Below are positions 27,353 through 36,213 of a stretch of DNA of 64,000 bases, one piece after another. The position numbers and the translations under genes are program-made. The stretch is from positions 62,001-126,000 of the forward strand of contig NZ_NSIU01000002.1 in NCBI RefSeq assembly GCF_002633015.1, in the 5' to 3' direction. The DNA is from Sulfuricurvum sp. PD_MW2 (GTDB lineage Bacteria > Campylobacterota > Campylobacteria > Campylobacterales > Sulfurimonadaceae). Every line of letters starts with the position of its first letter. Position 1 is the first letter of the stretch. The notes beneath the pieces were generated by a model that saw nothing but the letters and a program-made list of their open reading frames with translations, made no database searches and was not told where the DNA came from.

Positions 27353-27413
27353 GAAAATCCTTAATTTTTTATCTTTAATGGGAGCAATATTAGCATATTT
27401 TATCCCTCATCGC

Positions 27414-27419
27414 TATAAT
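27414..27419 (+). promoter_or_regulatory. -10 box for the aldolase gene
   Basis: TATAAT about 29 bases before the aldolase ATG, with a TTAGCA -35-like box 18 bases upstream (27390-27395). An AGAAGGA sequence lies before the ATG. Confidence 0.5.
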
Positions 27420-27447
27420 TTGACCATTAATAGAAGGATCTAACATT

Positions 27448-28620
27448 ATGACAAGCCTCTTTGAGCCTCAAACAGCCGCTCAGTATGAAAACGACCCGCT
27501 GGGGATGAGAGTTTACACCTCTCAACTCTTGGGTCAAAGTAAAGAACTCGTTCTCCACGGCGGCGGAAATACCTCGGTGAAAATCGGTAACACCCTCTAT
27601 GTCAAAGGGTCCGGTTGGAATCTGGATACAATCGAAAAGCCTGGATTTTCTCCGGTAAACCTTGATGTCCTTTTGGAGATGGCAACACGAGAAAGCCTCA
27701 GCGATACACAGATGGTCGCCGAACAGCGTGCCGCAATGAGTGATCAAAGCTTTCCTAATCCCTCGATCGAAGCGATCTTGCACGCTATTATCCCCTATGC
27801 TTACGTCGATCATACCCATGCCGATGCGGTTGTCACTCTCACCAATACGCCCAACGGTAAAGAATTAGTACAAAAGCTTTATGGGGAGCATATGCTCATC
27901 ATCGATTACGTGATGCCCGGATTTGAACTGGCAAAACATATCTACGAAATTACCCGAAACATCGACTGGAATACCCTATCAGGGATGATTCTCATGCATC
28001 ACGGCGTTTTTACGTTTGATGACAATGCACAGCGTGCCTATGAGAAGATGATCGACATCGTCACCATCGCCGAAGCGTATCTTGCAGAGAACGTCACCCT
28101 TGCCTGTGGTGATTGTGAAGGAAAGGGTGACAAAACGATTGCCGAAGCAGTGGGAGCTGAAGCGGCAAAACTGCGCGGAAGTGAGCTGTTTCCCCTACTC
28201 ATCGACTCACCTCGCGCGCAACTCTTTAGTATCCTACCCAATCTCGACACTCTGGTAAAAAGAGGAGGTTTAACTCCTGAGCATGTCATCCGGATCAAAC
28301 CTTTTCCCGCCATAATTGATAGCGATATTGCAAAAGGGATAGAATTGTTTGCACAGGAATACAAAGCCTATTTTGACGCCAACGCCTCCGTAGAGCACAT
28401 CTGTCTGGATCTTGCCCCTCGCTACGCGGTAATCAAAGGGCTCGGAATCGTAGTTCTTGGAAAAGACGAAAAAGAGTCGCGTATCATCGGTGAAATTGTC
28501 AAACATACCATCACCGCTATCCTCTCGGCTGAACAGCTCGGAGGGTGGGGATCACTCACCCTGTCTCAAATGTTCGAGATGGAGTACTGGGAACTTGAAC
28601 AAGCTAAATTAAAGAAATAA
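27448..28620 (+). CDS. Class II aldolase/adducin-family protein
   Basis: 390 residues. The N-terminal 200 form an AraD-like zinc aldolase domain. Expected metal ligands are His122 and His124 (DHTHAD), and the MHHG motif (His184, His185); Glu108 is near the catalytic position. HGGGNTSVKIG (37-47) binds a phosphate in this family. It resembles the N-terminal part of RhaD-like bifunctional proteins but has no dehydrogenase domain; the C-terminal half is of unknown function. In context, between luxS and lsrK, a role in cleaving phospho-DPD or its isomer is possible but unproven. Confidence 0.85.
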   Translation: MTSLFEPQTAAQYENDPLGMRVYTSQLLGQSKELVLHGGGNTSVKIGNTLYVKGSGWNLDTIEKPGFSPVNLDVLLEMATRESLSDTQMVAEQRAAMSDQSFPNPSIEAILHAIIPYAYVDHTHADAVVTLTNTPNGKELVQKLYGEHMLIIDYVMPGFELAKHIYEITRNIDWNTLSGMILMHHGVFTFDDNAQRAYEKMIDIVTIAEAYLAENVTLACGDCEGKGDKTIAEAVGAEAAKLRGSELFPLLIDSPRAQLFSILPNLDTLVKRGGLTPEHVIRIKPFPAIIDSDIAKGIELFAQEYKAYFDANASVEHICLDLAPRYAVIKGLGIVVLGKDEKESRIIGEIVKHTITAILSAEQLGGWGSLTLSQMFEMEYWELEQAKLKK

Positions 28621-28629
28621 GGAAAAAAT

Positions 28630-28935
28630 ATGAAAATTACAAAAAAAGTGACCTTTATCGCCAAAGAAGAGCACATCGCAACGGTCAAAAAATTATTAGA
28701 GGATATGGTAGCCCCTTCACTAAAAGAGCCTGGATGTTTGTTTTACTACATCTTCCAATCCCAAAACAATCCGCGTAAATTCTTTGCAGTTGAGTCATGG
28801 GCGGATGAGGAGTCTTTGGAGGGGCACAAGCACACGGAACATTATGCGTACTACAAATCACACTATGAGCCGTTTGTAGACGATAAATACACCGAAGAGC
28901 TTGATTTACTCGATGAAAAAGCTTACGGGTTCTAA
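28630..28935 (+). CDS. Antibiotic biosynthesis monooxygenase fold protein (YgiN/LsrG-like)
   Basis: 101 residues with the ABM ferredoxin-like fold: a KVTFIAKEEHIATVKKLLEDM opening, a CLFYYIFQSQNNPRKFFAVESWADEESLEGH core (residues about 37-67) and an HTEHYAYYKS helix. This is the family of LsrG (phospho-AI-2 isomerase) and quinol monooxygenase YgiN. The proximity to lsrK favours an LsrG-like role. It is 9 bases after the aldolase gene. Confidence 0.75.
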   Translation: MKITKKVTFIAKEEHIATVKKLLEDMVAPSLKEPGCLFYYIFQSQNNPRKFFAVESWADEESLEGHKHTEHYAYYKSHYEPFVDDKYTEELDLLDEKAYGF

Positions 28936-30464
28936 ATCCCCGGAGCCTTCCACATAGGCTCTAAAATACCTTCTTTGACCAGTTCCATCTGTTTGGAGTA
29001 GATCTTAAACCATCTCTCTTTGATCTCGCCATATTGTGCGTGATTCGCCATGCTTGGCTCATAAATACGCTCGATTTTTACGATTTCATTTCCGGCTTCT
29101 TCAAAGCTTTTATAAATTCCAGAACCGATTCCGCACGCCATTGCCACACCCAATGCCGTAGCTTCTTTGACAACAGGAACTTTGACTTCAATCCCTGTAA
29201 CATCGGCTAAAATCTGCGACCATAGCGCTCCATTCGATGCACCGCTTGCAAACGTGATGGAAGTGGGTGCAATACCGCTAAAGGCTTTGATATTCTCCAA
29301 ATTGATCGCACTGACGATACAGGCATTCTCTTCGAGAGAGCGAAACATCGATGCAACGTTGTATTTTGACTCATCGAGTCCCAACCCGATAAACGATGGA
29401 GAGGCATGTATCCACTCCCCATAGTTCATTCGGTCACTGAATATCGGTGTAACACCATACGATCCCACTGGAATTGACGCTGCTATAGTTTCTAGTTCAC
29501 TGTAGCTTTTACCGCATCCAAACGTATTGCGAAACCACCGCATCACGAGTCCGGAAAAAAAGGTGATCCCCTCAGCCTGAGACATTCCGCGTACGACATG
29601 CGGATTCACCCGAAGCAGCATTGCATCGGAAAGCATCCCATTAGAAGGTATATTGACCACCTGCTGCCAAAAACTCCCTCCTAGCACGACGGCATCGCCA
29701 ACGTGTGAAGAACCTAAGCCTGCGGTACCGATCTGGACGTCACCACCCCCCATGACAACGAGTGTTTTTAGACTTAATCCCGTCTCAAGAGAGGCTTGAG
29801 TACTCACACTCCCGAGCACGTCCCCGCTCTCTTTGACCGGAACAAATAGATCCTTCAGCCCGCATTGTTCAAATTCACGTGTATTCCACTTTCTCTCTTT
29901 AAGACTGAATGCTCCCGCCGTTCCTGCATTCGAAGGCTCAGAAGCCAGCTCTCCGCAAAGTTTGAAAAGTATCCAATCACTGATCATTGTAAAATAGCGT
30001 GCTTTTTCGTATAGCGCGGGTCTATTATTTTTCAACCAGAGCAATCGCGGTGCAGCGGAGAGGGCAAACGTTTGTCCGCTTATTGCGTAATTTTCCCTCT
30101 CTAGATGGGGATAATTTTTTTTGAGAAAGCTTACCTCTGCACTAGCGCGACTGTCAACATTAGCAACGGCCCAAAGTTCGCGTTTTTGATCGTCATAAAC
30201 AACGATCCCTTCTCGCATGCTTGAAGCCGATACCGCCACAATATCTTCTGCACTGATTTTCGCTCTGTCGATCGATTCGCGAATGCACTTTTTAGCCAGT
30301 TCCCATCCGCGCACATAATCAAATCCCATAGATCCATAAACATCCGTTTCAGCAATATGTTCCCACTCGTATTGTGCAATCGCAATTTGCTTTCCGAGTG
30401 TATCAAAGATAATAGATCGAATACTCCCCGTACCCGCATCGATGACGAGAAAATAGCGATTCAA
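28932..30464 (-). CDS. lsrK: Autoinducer-2 kinase (FGGY family)
   Basis: A strong match by eye along its whole length to E. coli LsrK, which phosphorylates AI-2/DPD in the cytoplasm. Motifs: DAGTGSIRSIIFD (9-21 with this start), SSMREGIVVYDDQ, NAGTAGAFSL, GGGDVQIGTAGLG, FWQQVVN, and a C-terminal LEPMWKAPGI. The TTG start at 30464 (TTGA overlap with the upstream gene stop) gives 510 residues; the reading frame extends to 30548, but that would put a long stretch before DAGTG. It is convergent with the LsrG-like gene by a 4-base overlap. Confidence 0.92.
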   Translation of the reverse strand: MNRYFLVIDAGTGSIRSIIFDTLGKQIAIAQYEWEHIAETDVYGSMGFDYVRGWELAKKCIRESIDRAKISAEDIVAVSASSMREGIVVYDDQKRELWAVANVDSRASAEVSFLKKNYPHLERENYAISGQTFALSAAPRLLWLKNNRPALYEKARYFTMISDWILFKLCGELASEPSNAGTAGAFSLKERKWNTREFEQCGLKDLFVPVKESGDVLGSVSTQASLETGLSLKTLVVMGGGDVQIGTAGLGSSHVGDAVVLGGSFWQQVVNIPSNGMLSDAMLLRVNPHVVRGMSQAEGITFFSGLVMRWFRNTFGCGKSYSELETIAASIPVGSYGVTPIFSDRMNYGEWIHASPSFIGLGLDESKYNVASMFRSLEENACIVSAINLENIKAFSGIAPTSITFASGASNGALWSQILADVTGIEVKVPVVKEATALGVAMACGIGSGIYKSFEEAGNEIVKIERIYEPSMANHAQYGEIKERWFKIYSKQMELVKEGILEPMWKAPGI

Positions 30465-30664
30465 CGAAGCTCTTTCATGTTCACAAAAACATTCATCGGG
30501 ATATGTTGATCCATATCTGATTTGACTTTTTCGATATGTATGTTGCAAATTGAATCTTTAAGTTCTTCAGCCAATTTTTGCAATTCAAGGATACTTTCGC
30601 GCTTTGCGATGCCGCGCGCTGAACATCCGGTAGTTCCCGTGTGGTTATAGGTCATACGATACAT
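30461..30664 (-). CDS. Small protein coupled to lsrK
   Basis: 67 residues from the ATG at 30664; a second Met at 30655 and an upstream TTG at 30676 are other options. It contains GTTGCSARGIAKRESILELQ and a negatively charged helix, but no recognised family. Its TGA overlaps the proposed TTG start of lsrK (TTGA), suggesting coupled translation. It is 91 bases after porB. Confidence 0.55.
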   Translation of the reverse strand: MYRMTYNHTGTTGCSARGIAKRESILELQKLAEELKDSICNIHIEKVKSDMDQHIPMNVFVNMKELR

Positions 30665-30755
30665 AGTGTTATCCAAAATTATTATTTTAGACTAAAGAAG
30701 CAAAGAGAGTTCCAATCTGAAAAGAAGAAGAGAGTAGAGGGGGAAAGGCAGTGTA

Positions 30756-31712
30756 TTAAACACTTGCCTCTTCACGACGTTGCAAATAATCCCATTGTTT
30801 GTCGATACGTGCTTGCCACTCATCGATAAGGTATTCATTTTGTTTGGTAAACAAATGTTTGAAACGCCCTTGTGCACCAAGGTAATCACGTACCGGAATG
30901 ATGTTTTTCGGACGGTAGGTAATGTTTAGTTTTGTCCCGTCAATGATTTCATACAGTGGGAAAACCAATGAGTCGGTTGCCAAATCAGAGATAGCAATCG
31001 TATCTTCCGGAGCAAATTTCCACTCAGTTGTACATGCAGACATTGCATTGATGTATACGGGACCTTCTGCTTCAAACCCTTTTTGGATTTTAGCAACCAT
31101 ATCTTTCCATTTATTCGGAGCAACTTGTGCAACATACGGTGCACCGTGTGCCGCCATGATAGCCATCATGTCTTTTTTGTTACGTTTTTCACCGTAACTG
31201 ACACGTCCTGCAGGTGTTGTTGTTGCTGATGCACCGATCGGCGTAGATGATGAACGTTGTCCACCGGTATTTGCATACACTTCGTTATCCAAACAAACGT
31301 ACATCATGTTATGACCACGTTCAAAACATCCCGAAATCCATTGGAAACCGATATCGTATGTCGCACCGTCTCCACCGAATGCAACGAATTTAGGCGTGCG
31401 ATCCGGTTGTTTTAAACGTCCTTTGGTTTTAAGCGCTTTGTACATTGCTTCAGCACCCGCAACTGCAGATGAACCGTTCTCAAACCCGATGTGAATCCAA
31501 GAAGCATCCCATGATGTATACGGATAAACAGCTGTACATACTTCCAAACATCCTGTTGATGCCGCAAGAATCAAATCATCGTTTGTTGCATTCAATACTT
31601 CACGAACAATAATTGAGTGAGCACATCCTGGGCAAAGAAGATTTGCCCCTTCAAAACGATCTGCTGATGTCGAGAACTCTTTTAAGTTCTTAATTTTTTT
31701 CATTTCTGACAC
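30756..31712 (-). CDS. porB: Pyruvate:ferredoxin oxidoreductase beta subunit
   Basis: 318 residues, the thiamine diphosphate-binding subunit. The GDGATYDIGFQW...LDNEVYANTGGQ segment (about 114-155) carries the TPP Mg-binding residues, and Cys27/Cys30 in CPGCAH are typical cluster ligands. In organisms of this type the enzyme runs mainly as pyruvate synthase in the reductive TCA cycle; direction is inference. Confidence 0.96.
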   Translation of the reverse strand: MSEMKKIKNLKEFSTSADRFEGANLLCPGCAHSIIVREVLNATNDDLILAASTGCLEVCTAVYPYTSWDASWIHIGFENGSSAVAGAEAMYKALKTKGRLKQPDRTPKFVAFGGDGATYDIGFQWISGCFERGHNMMYVCLDNEVYANTGGQRSSSTPIGASATTTPAGRVSYGEKRNKKDMMAIMAAHGAPYVAQVAPNKWKDMVAKIQKGFEAEGPVYINAMSACTTEWKFAPEDTIAISDLATDSLVFPLYEIIDGTKLNITYRPKNIIPVRDYLGAQGRFKHLFTKQNEYLIDEWQARIDKQWDYLQRREEASV

Positions 31713-31721
31713 GGTGGCTCC

Positions 31722-32945
31722 TTAGAAAAAAGAGAGTTTCGGCCCGCGAAGACCGATATATTGTTGCAATGGAGTCGTCGGTTTACCCGCATCCGCATTT
31801 GCTTTTAACTCTTTGAAAATTGCAGTCAAATGTGCTTTTGTCAAGTCACGACCACCCAATCCATAGATGTAGTTGGTTAATACCGCTTTTGTATCGGTAT
31901 TGAACAACGCACCGGAAACTTCATTGTACAATGTACCCATTGCACCGTGCGGGCTAGAACGATCCAACAAACCGACTGCTTTAACATCTTTCAATGCCGC
32001 AGCGATTTGCTGCAGAGGCCAAGGACGGAATACACGGATTCCGATAACCCCTGCTTTAATACCGTGCTGTTCGCGCATCTCTACTGCAACTTCACGTGCA
32101 GTTTCTACCGATGTACCCATACAAACGACAGCAACTTCCGCATCTTCCATATTGTAGGTTTCAACGATGTTATATTTGCGTCCTGTCAATTTTTCGAAAT
32201 CAGCAAACGCTGCTTCGATTTTTGGAATAACGATAGTCATCAATGCGTGTTGTTGACGTGCTTTGTGCTCAAAGTGCCAATCTTCTTCAGTTTGTACACC
32301 ATGTGTTACCGGATGATCAAGATCGAGCATGTCATTCATAGGTTTATATTCGCCTACGAATTTGTATGCTACCTCATCGCTCAACGTTTTTACCCCTTGT
32401 GCAGTGTGTGAGGTCATAAATCCGTCTTGGTTAACGATAGCCGGCAAACGAACATCATGATCTTCTGTCACTCTGAAAGCGATGAAGTTCATGTCGTATG
32501 CTTCTTGCGGGCAGTATGCATCCAATTGAATCCATCCGCTATCACGTCCCAAATACATATCGGAGTGGTCACCGTTAACGTTAAGCGGTGCACCAAGCGC
32601 ACGGTTTACAACGTTCAAAACGATCGGTAAACGCATCCCCGATGCAGAATAAAGAGTTTCAACCATCAAAGCGAAACCTTGTGAACTCGTAGCAGTCGCT
32701 ACACGCCCACCCGCAGCTGCAGCACCGATACAACATGACATTGCACCGTGCTCAGATTCGGTCATAACAAACTCACCGTCAACATAACCGTTAGCCGTGA
32801 AATTCGCATAGTTTTCAACGATTGGAGTCGATGGTGTGATCGGATACGCTGCAACAACATCTACTTGCGCTTGACGAAGCGCATGGCTTGCTGCCATATT
32901 ACCGTCCCAGACCTCGATATCACGTAGTTCCATTGTATCAGCCAT
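31722..32945 (-). CDS. porA: Pyruvate:ferredoxin oxidoreductase alpha subunit
   Basis: 407 residues. Contains the AAYPITPSTPIVE motif near the start (residues 32-44), GGRVATATSSQGFALM and MPWP-like domain III elements (VFRPWPLQQIAAAL). Lies between porD and porB with 9 bases to porB; its ATG overlaps the porD stop by one base. Confidence 0.97.
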   Translation of the reverse strand: MADTMELRDIEVWDGNMAASHALRQAQVDVVAAYPITPSTPIVENYANFTANGYVDGEFVMTESEHGAMSCCIGAAAAGGRVATATSSQGFALMVETLYSASGMRLPIVLNVVNRALGAPLNVNGDHSDMYLGRDSGWIQLDAYCPQEAYDMNFIAFRVTEDHDVRLPAIVNQDGFMTSHTAQGVKTLSDEVAYKFVGEYKPMNDMLDLDHPVTHGVQTEEDWHFEHKARQQHALMTIVIPKIEAAFADFEKLTGRKYNIVETYNMEDAEVAVVCMGTSVETAREVAVEMREQHGIKAGVIGIRVFRPWPLQQIAAALKDVKAVGLLDRSSPHGAMGTLYNEVSGALFNTDTKAVLTNYIYGLGGRDLTKAHLTAIFKELKANADAGKPTTPLQQYIGLRGPKLSFF

Positions 32946-33361
32946 TAGTCTTCCTTCACTTCAGCATCAGCTTTTTTCTCTTTTTTTGGCCATTCGGCAA
33001 GGGCTGCTTCTTCATCTTTTTGTTCAGGGAACATTAGAAGCGATTTTGGATTGGTCGGACATACTTGGACACAGATCCCGCACCCTTTACAGTGATCGAA
33101 ATCGATACCGACCATTTTTTTATCCCGTGAAATGATTGACATATCAGGGCAGTAAATCCAGCAAAATTGGCAATCGATACAATACTCTTTGTTGAACAAA
33201 GGTTTTTCAATACGCCAGTCTGCTACACTCGCCGTAAACGAGTTTGATTGTGAATAAGGGCGGTTTTCCGGAAGCGTTGTTGCGATATCTTGCGTTGCTC
33301 CATCAAACGATCGGAGCATGGCACCGATTTCGAACCCATCCCATCCTTTTTTTTCCATCAT
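32945..33361 (-). CDS. porD: Pyruvate:ferredoxin oxidoreductase delta subunit
   Basis: 138 residues with two [4Fe-4S] motifs, CIDCQFCWIYC (Cys61, 64, 67, 71) and CKGCGICVQVC (Cys91, 94, 97, 101). It has an N-terminal extension of about 55 residues and a charged tail. It is 7 bases after porG. Confidence 0.96.
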   Translation of the reverse strand: MMEKKGWDGFEIGAMLRSFDGATQDIATTLPENRPYSQSNSFTASVADWRIEKPLFNKEYCIDCQFCWIYCPDMSIISRDKKMVGIDFDHCKGCGICVQVCPTNPKSLLMFPEQKDEEAALAEWPKKEKKADAEVKED

Positions 33362-33368
33362 GTGCTCC

Positions 33369-33926
33369 TTATTTCACTTCATCATACGCGCGCTGAATCG
33401 CGATCATGTTTGCATCGATAATTTTTTGCGGCAATTTTTTGAGGACACGGATCATGTTCTCTTTGAAAAAATCCATATCGTACATTCCAGAAACTTTCAT
33501 CAAAGCACCCAACATAGGCGTGTTCGGAATCGCTTTTCCGATCGTCTCTTGGGAAATTTTGATGCAGTCTACCGTGTACACTTTTTTACCGGCAAGTTTC
33601 GGTTGTGAAGCGATCAACTCTTCCGTACTCAAATGTGTCGTAATAATGTAAGTTGTATTCTCTTTTTCGTTGGCGGTGATATCTGCCACATAGACCAATG
33701 CCGGGTCAATAACCAAAACATAGTCAGGACTCATATATTTTTCGTGGTTTAAGATGACTTTGTCATCAACACGATTGTACGCAGTCATCGCTGCTCCGCG
33801 CTTTGCAGATCCGTAAAACGCAAATGCCTGTACATGCTTACCCGTGGTGGATACAACGTCGGCCAAACCTTTTGCACCGGTTACGGCGCCTTGTCCGGCT
33901 CGACTATGCCATCGAATCTCTAGCAT
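33369..33926 (-). CDS. porG: Pyruvate:ferredoxin oxidoreductase gamma subunit
   Basis: 185 residues. The first 20 residues (MLEIRWHSRAGQGAVTGAKG) are the family signature. It heads the porGDAB set. Upstream, a sequence TTGAA-N4-ATCAA (33954-33967) resembles a CRP/FNR-family site. Confidence 0.96.
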   Translation of the reverse strand: MLEIRWHSRAGQGAVTGAKGLADVVSTTGKHVQAFAFYGSAKRGAAMTAYNRVDDKVILNHEKYMSPDYVLVIDPALVYVADITANEKENTTYIITTHLSTEELIASQPKLAGKKVYTVDCIKISQETIGKAIPNTPMLGALMKVSGMYDMDFFKENMIRVLKKLPQKIIDANMIAIQRAYDEVK

Positions 33927-33953
33927 GAATTCTCCCTCTGACTTAAGTTTAAG

Positions 33954-33967
33954 TTGAATTTTATCAA
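33954..33967. promoter_or_regulatory. Possible CRP/FNR-family operator upstream of por
   Basis: TTGAA-TTTT-ATCAA matches the TTGAT-N4-ATCAA consensus in nine of ten positions. It lies about 28 bases upstream of porG. The site is short and AT-rich, so chance is quite possible. Confidence 0.3.
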
Positions 33968-34048
33968 TACGTGTATTCTATGAAAGTTGCTCTTAAATGT
34001 AGCTTTTCACTTTTTGTGAGCTCGAAAATACAAACAAAAGTGTTACTT

Positions 34049-34693
34049 TCAAACCCGCTCAGCGATGTATTTGACCGCTTCGAGCGCATCATTTTTTATA
34101 ATGTCAGTTAATGTGAATAATTGTTCTATTTTATCATAACCGCTTGTTACCGCAACACACTCTATTCCTGCCCGTTTTGAGGACTCAATATCCAGACGAG
34201 TATCCCCGATCATCCATACCGATGCTATGGCACCGTTCATTTGTTCAATCGCTTTTAAGATAGGTTCAGGATGCGGTTTGGGGTTCTCCACATGTTCTCG
34301 TCCAACCAGAACTTCAAAATAGTGCATCAGCCCGAAATGTTCCATCAATTCACGCGAATAAAGCCCCGTTTTTGTCGTCACGATTCCCAGACGGGCGAAT
34401 GTCGCCGCCTCTTTTACCGCTTCGATAGCATTAGGCAACAATACTGTTTTTTGACACGATATTTCTCGATAATAGCGTTTATACACAGCAACATGCGACT
34501 CAATCTGATCACTTTTTACCCCTACTCCTGCAAACATCGTCTCCAAAGTATGACCGATCTGAGAAGTTATCATCGCATCATTAATCGATGTGTCTGTCCC
34601 ATGCGTTCTTAAAGAGTGGTGAAAACTCTCTAAAATCGCTTCGGTAGAATCGATCAATGTTCCGTCCAAATCAAATAAAATAATTTTCTTCAC
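34049..34693 (-). CDS. HAD-family hydrolase, phosphoglycolate phosphatase-like
   Basis: 214 residues from a GTG at 34693, which overlaps the upstream stop (GTGA) and has GGGAG 6 bases upstream. The frame continues to a TTG at 34705. HAD motifs: DLDGTLIDST (about 8-17), TTKTGLYS (II), GDTRLDIES (motif IV). The cap domain is type C1. Phosphoglycolate or other sugar phosphates may be substrates. Confidence 0.85.
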   Translation of the reverse strand: MKKIILFDLDGTLIDSTEAILESFHHSLRTHGTDTSINDAMITSQIGHTLETMFAGVGVKSDQIESHVAVYKRYYREISCQKTVLLPNAIEAVKEAATFARLGIVTTKTGLYSRELMEHFGLMHYFEVLVGREHVENPKPHPEPILKAIEQMNGAIASVWMIGDTRLDIESSKRAGIECVAVTSGYDKIEQLFTLTDIIKNDALEAVKYIAERV

Positions 34694-36189
34694 TTTTTCT
34701 CCCAATCAATATAATCTTCCCAAATACCGTTGATCGTCGGTTTTATACCGCTGATATGGCGGCTGTACACATTAATTTGATTCGGTATTACCAAAAACAA
34801 ATAGGGGTTATCCGACACGATCTCTCGAAAAATCTGTCGCTGCAACGATGCTATTTTCTCCGCATCGGTAGAGTTCTCCATTGTTTCTATCAAGCGATCC
34901 GCTTTTTTTGAGTGATATCCTACCAGATTAAATCCACCCGGAACATCGCTCTGACTGTGCCAAAGAGCATACGGATCAGGGGTCAGCGAAAGAGACCATC
35001 CCAAAAGTACCGTATCAAATTTTCGGGGAGCCACTACCGTATTCAAAAATGCCTGCCACTCCATCACCCGTAATGTCACTTTTACCCCGACATCGAGCAA
35101 CTGACGCTGCAATATCTCCGCTGCGTAGGGGCGGATAGCATTGGAGTTGGAGGTCGCAATCTCAAATTCCAGCGGATGGTCGGAATCATATCCTGCTGCT
35201 TTGAGAAGTGCTTTTGCTCGAATAAGATTACGTTGCGGAGGTTTCACCTCATCATTGAACCCTTTGCTTCCCGGCAAAAAAGGGCCGGTACAGACATTGC
35301 CGTGTTTGAAAAAGAGAATATCAATCAACGCCTGACGGTCAATTGCCAACGATAGCGCTTCGCGCACACGGGGATCTTGGAATTTTTTGAGCCGCAAGTT
35401 AAATCCCAAGTAGGTATAACTGTGTGAAGGAAGTTCCAATGTCGCAAATTTTGTATGAAACGAAGGATCGAGTTGACGCTCGTATTGCATCGGATCAAGC
35501 CCGTCTACATCGATTTGCCCCGATTTGAGCATCAAAAAACGGGTCATCGGGTCACTGATCACATGAAATACGATTCGATCGATCTTCGCTCTGTGTTCAA
35601 AATAATTCGGATTTGCTTCTAGGACAATCTGCTTGGAAAACTCCAATGTTTTGAGGGTATAGGGTCCCGTACCGATGGGGCGAGTATTAAATTTAGACCC
35701 CATAATATCCTTCTCGCTTTTGAGGATATGTTCAGGAACAATCCCCATCATCCAGACTTCGAGCGCTTTGAAATAAGGCTTTTCATACACGACACGCAAC
35801 GTATAGGGATCAATGACGATGACATTTTTGATCACTCGAAAATCTGAGGCATAGGGGGTAATCGTTTGGGGAGATTTGATCAAATTGTAGGTAAAGAGAA
35901 CATCACGTGCGCTAAACGCCCTTCCATCATGCCATTTGACTCCGCGGCGAAGTTTGAACTCGATCACTGTCGGTGTCACAAAACGGTATGACTCGGCCAA
36001 ATCTCCGATAATTTTTTGTCCGGTTTTATCGTATTTCACCAATGAATTGAACAAAAAACCCGCGATTGAAGAGCTTGCCGAATCGGTAGCGATAAGGGGA
36101 TTGAGACGTGCCGGATTGGAGGAGGCACTCAAATGAAGGGTCGAAGCGATCAGCCACGTACTGAGTAAAAGGAGAAGTAATAGTTTCAA
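34690..36189 (-). CDS. Oligopeptide/dipeptide-type ABC transporter substrate-binding protein
   Basis: 499 residues with an N-terminal signal peptide (about 1-16). The SBP family 5 signature is present (AESYRFVTPTVIEFKLRRGVKW, about 65-86). No permease or ATPase genes are nearby. It ends by overlapping the HAD gene. The solute is unknown; peptide, nickel and heme binders share this fold. Confidence 0.88.
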   Translation of the reverse strand: MKLLLLLLLSTWLIASTLHLSASSNPARLNPLIATDSASSSIAGFLFNSLVKYDKTGQKIIGDLAESYRFVTPTVIEFKLRRGVKWHDGRAFSARDVLFTYNLIKSPQTITPYASDFRVIKNVIVIDPYTLRVVYEKPYFKALEVWMMGIVPEHILKSEKDIMGSKFNTRPIGTGPYTLKTLEFSKQIVLEANPNYFEHRAKIDRIVFHVISDPMTRFLMLKSGQIDVDGLDPMQYERQLDPSFHTKFATLELPSHSYTYLGFNLRLKKFQDPRVREALSLAIDRQALIDILFFKHGNVCTGPFLPGSKGFNDEVKPPQRNLIRAKALLKAAGYDSDHPLEFEIATSNSNAIRPYAAEILQRQLLDVGVKVTLRVMEWQAFLNTVVAPRKFDTVLLGWSLSLTPDPYALWHSQSDVPGGFNLVGYHSKKADRLIETMENSTDAEKIASLQRQIFREIVSDNPYLFLVIPNQINVYSRHISGIKPTINGIWEDYIDWEKK

Positions 36190-36213
36190 TCGTAACCCGT
36201 TTTTTTGGTACGA

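Noticed and set aside
30692-30755. Pyrimidine-rich stretch after porB as terminator
   Set aside because: No stable hairpin precedes the T-rich tract apart from a 5-bp palindrome around the stop codon.
33970-34048. CACTTTTTG/CAAAAGTG inverted repeat after the HAD gene
   Set aside because: The loop is long and the stem is imperfect and AT-rich; not convincing as a terminator.
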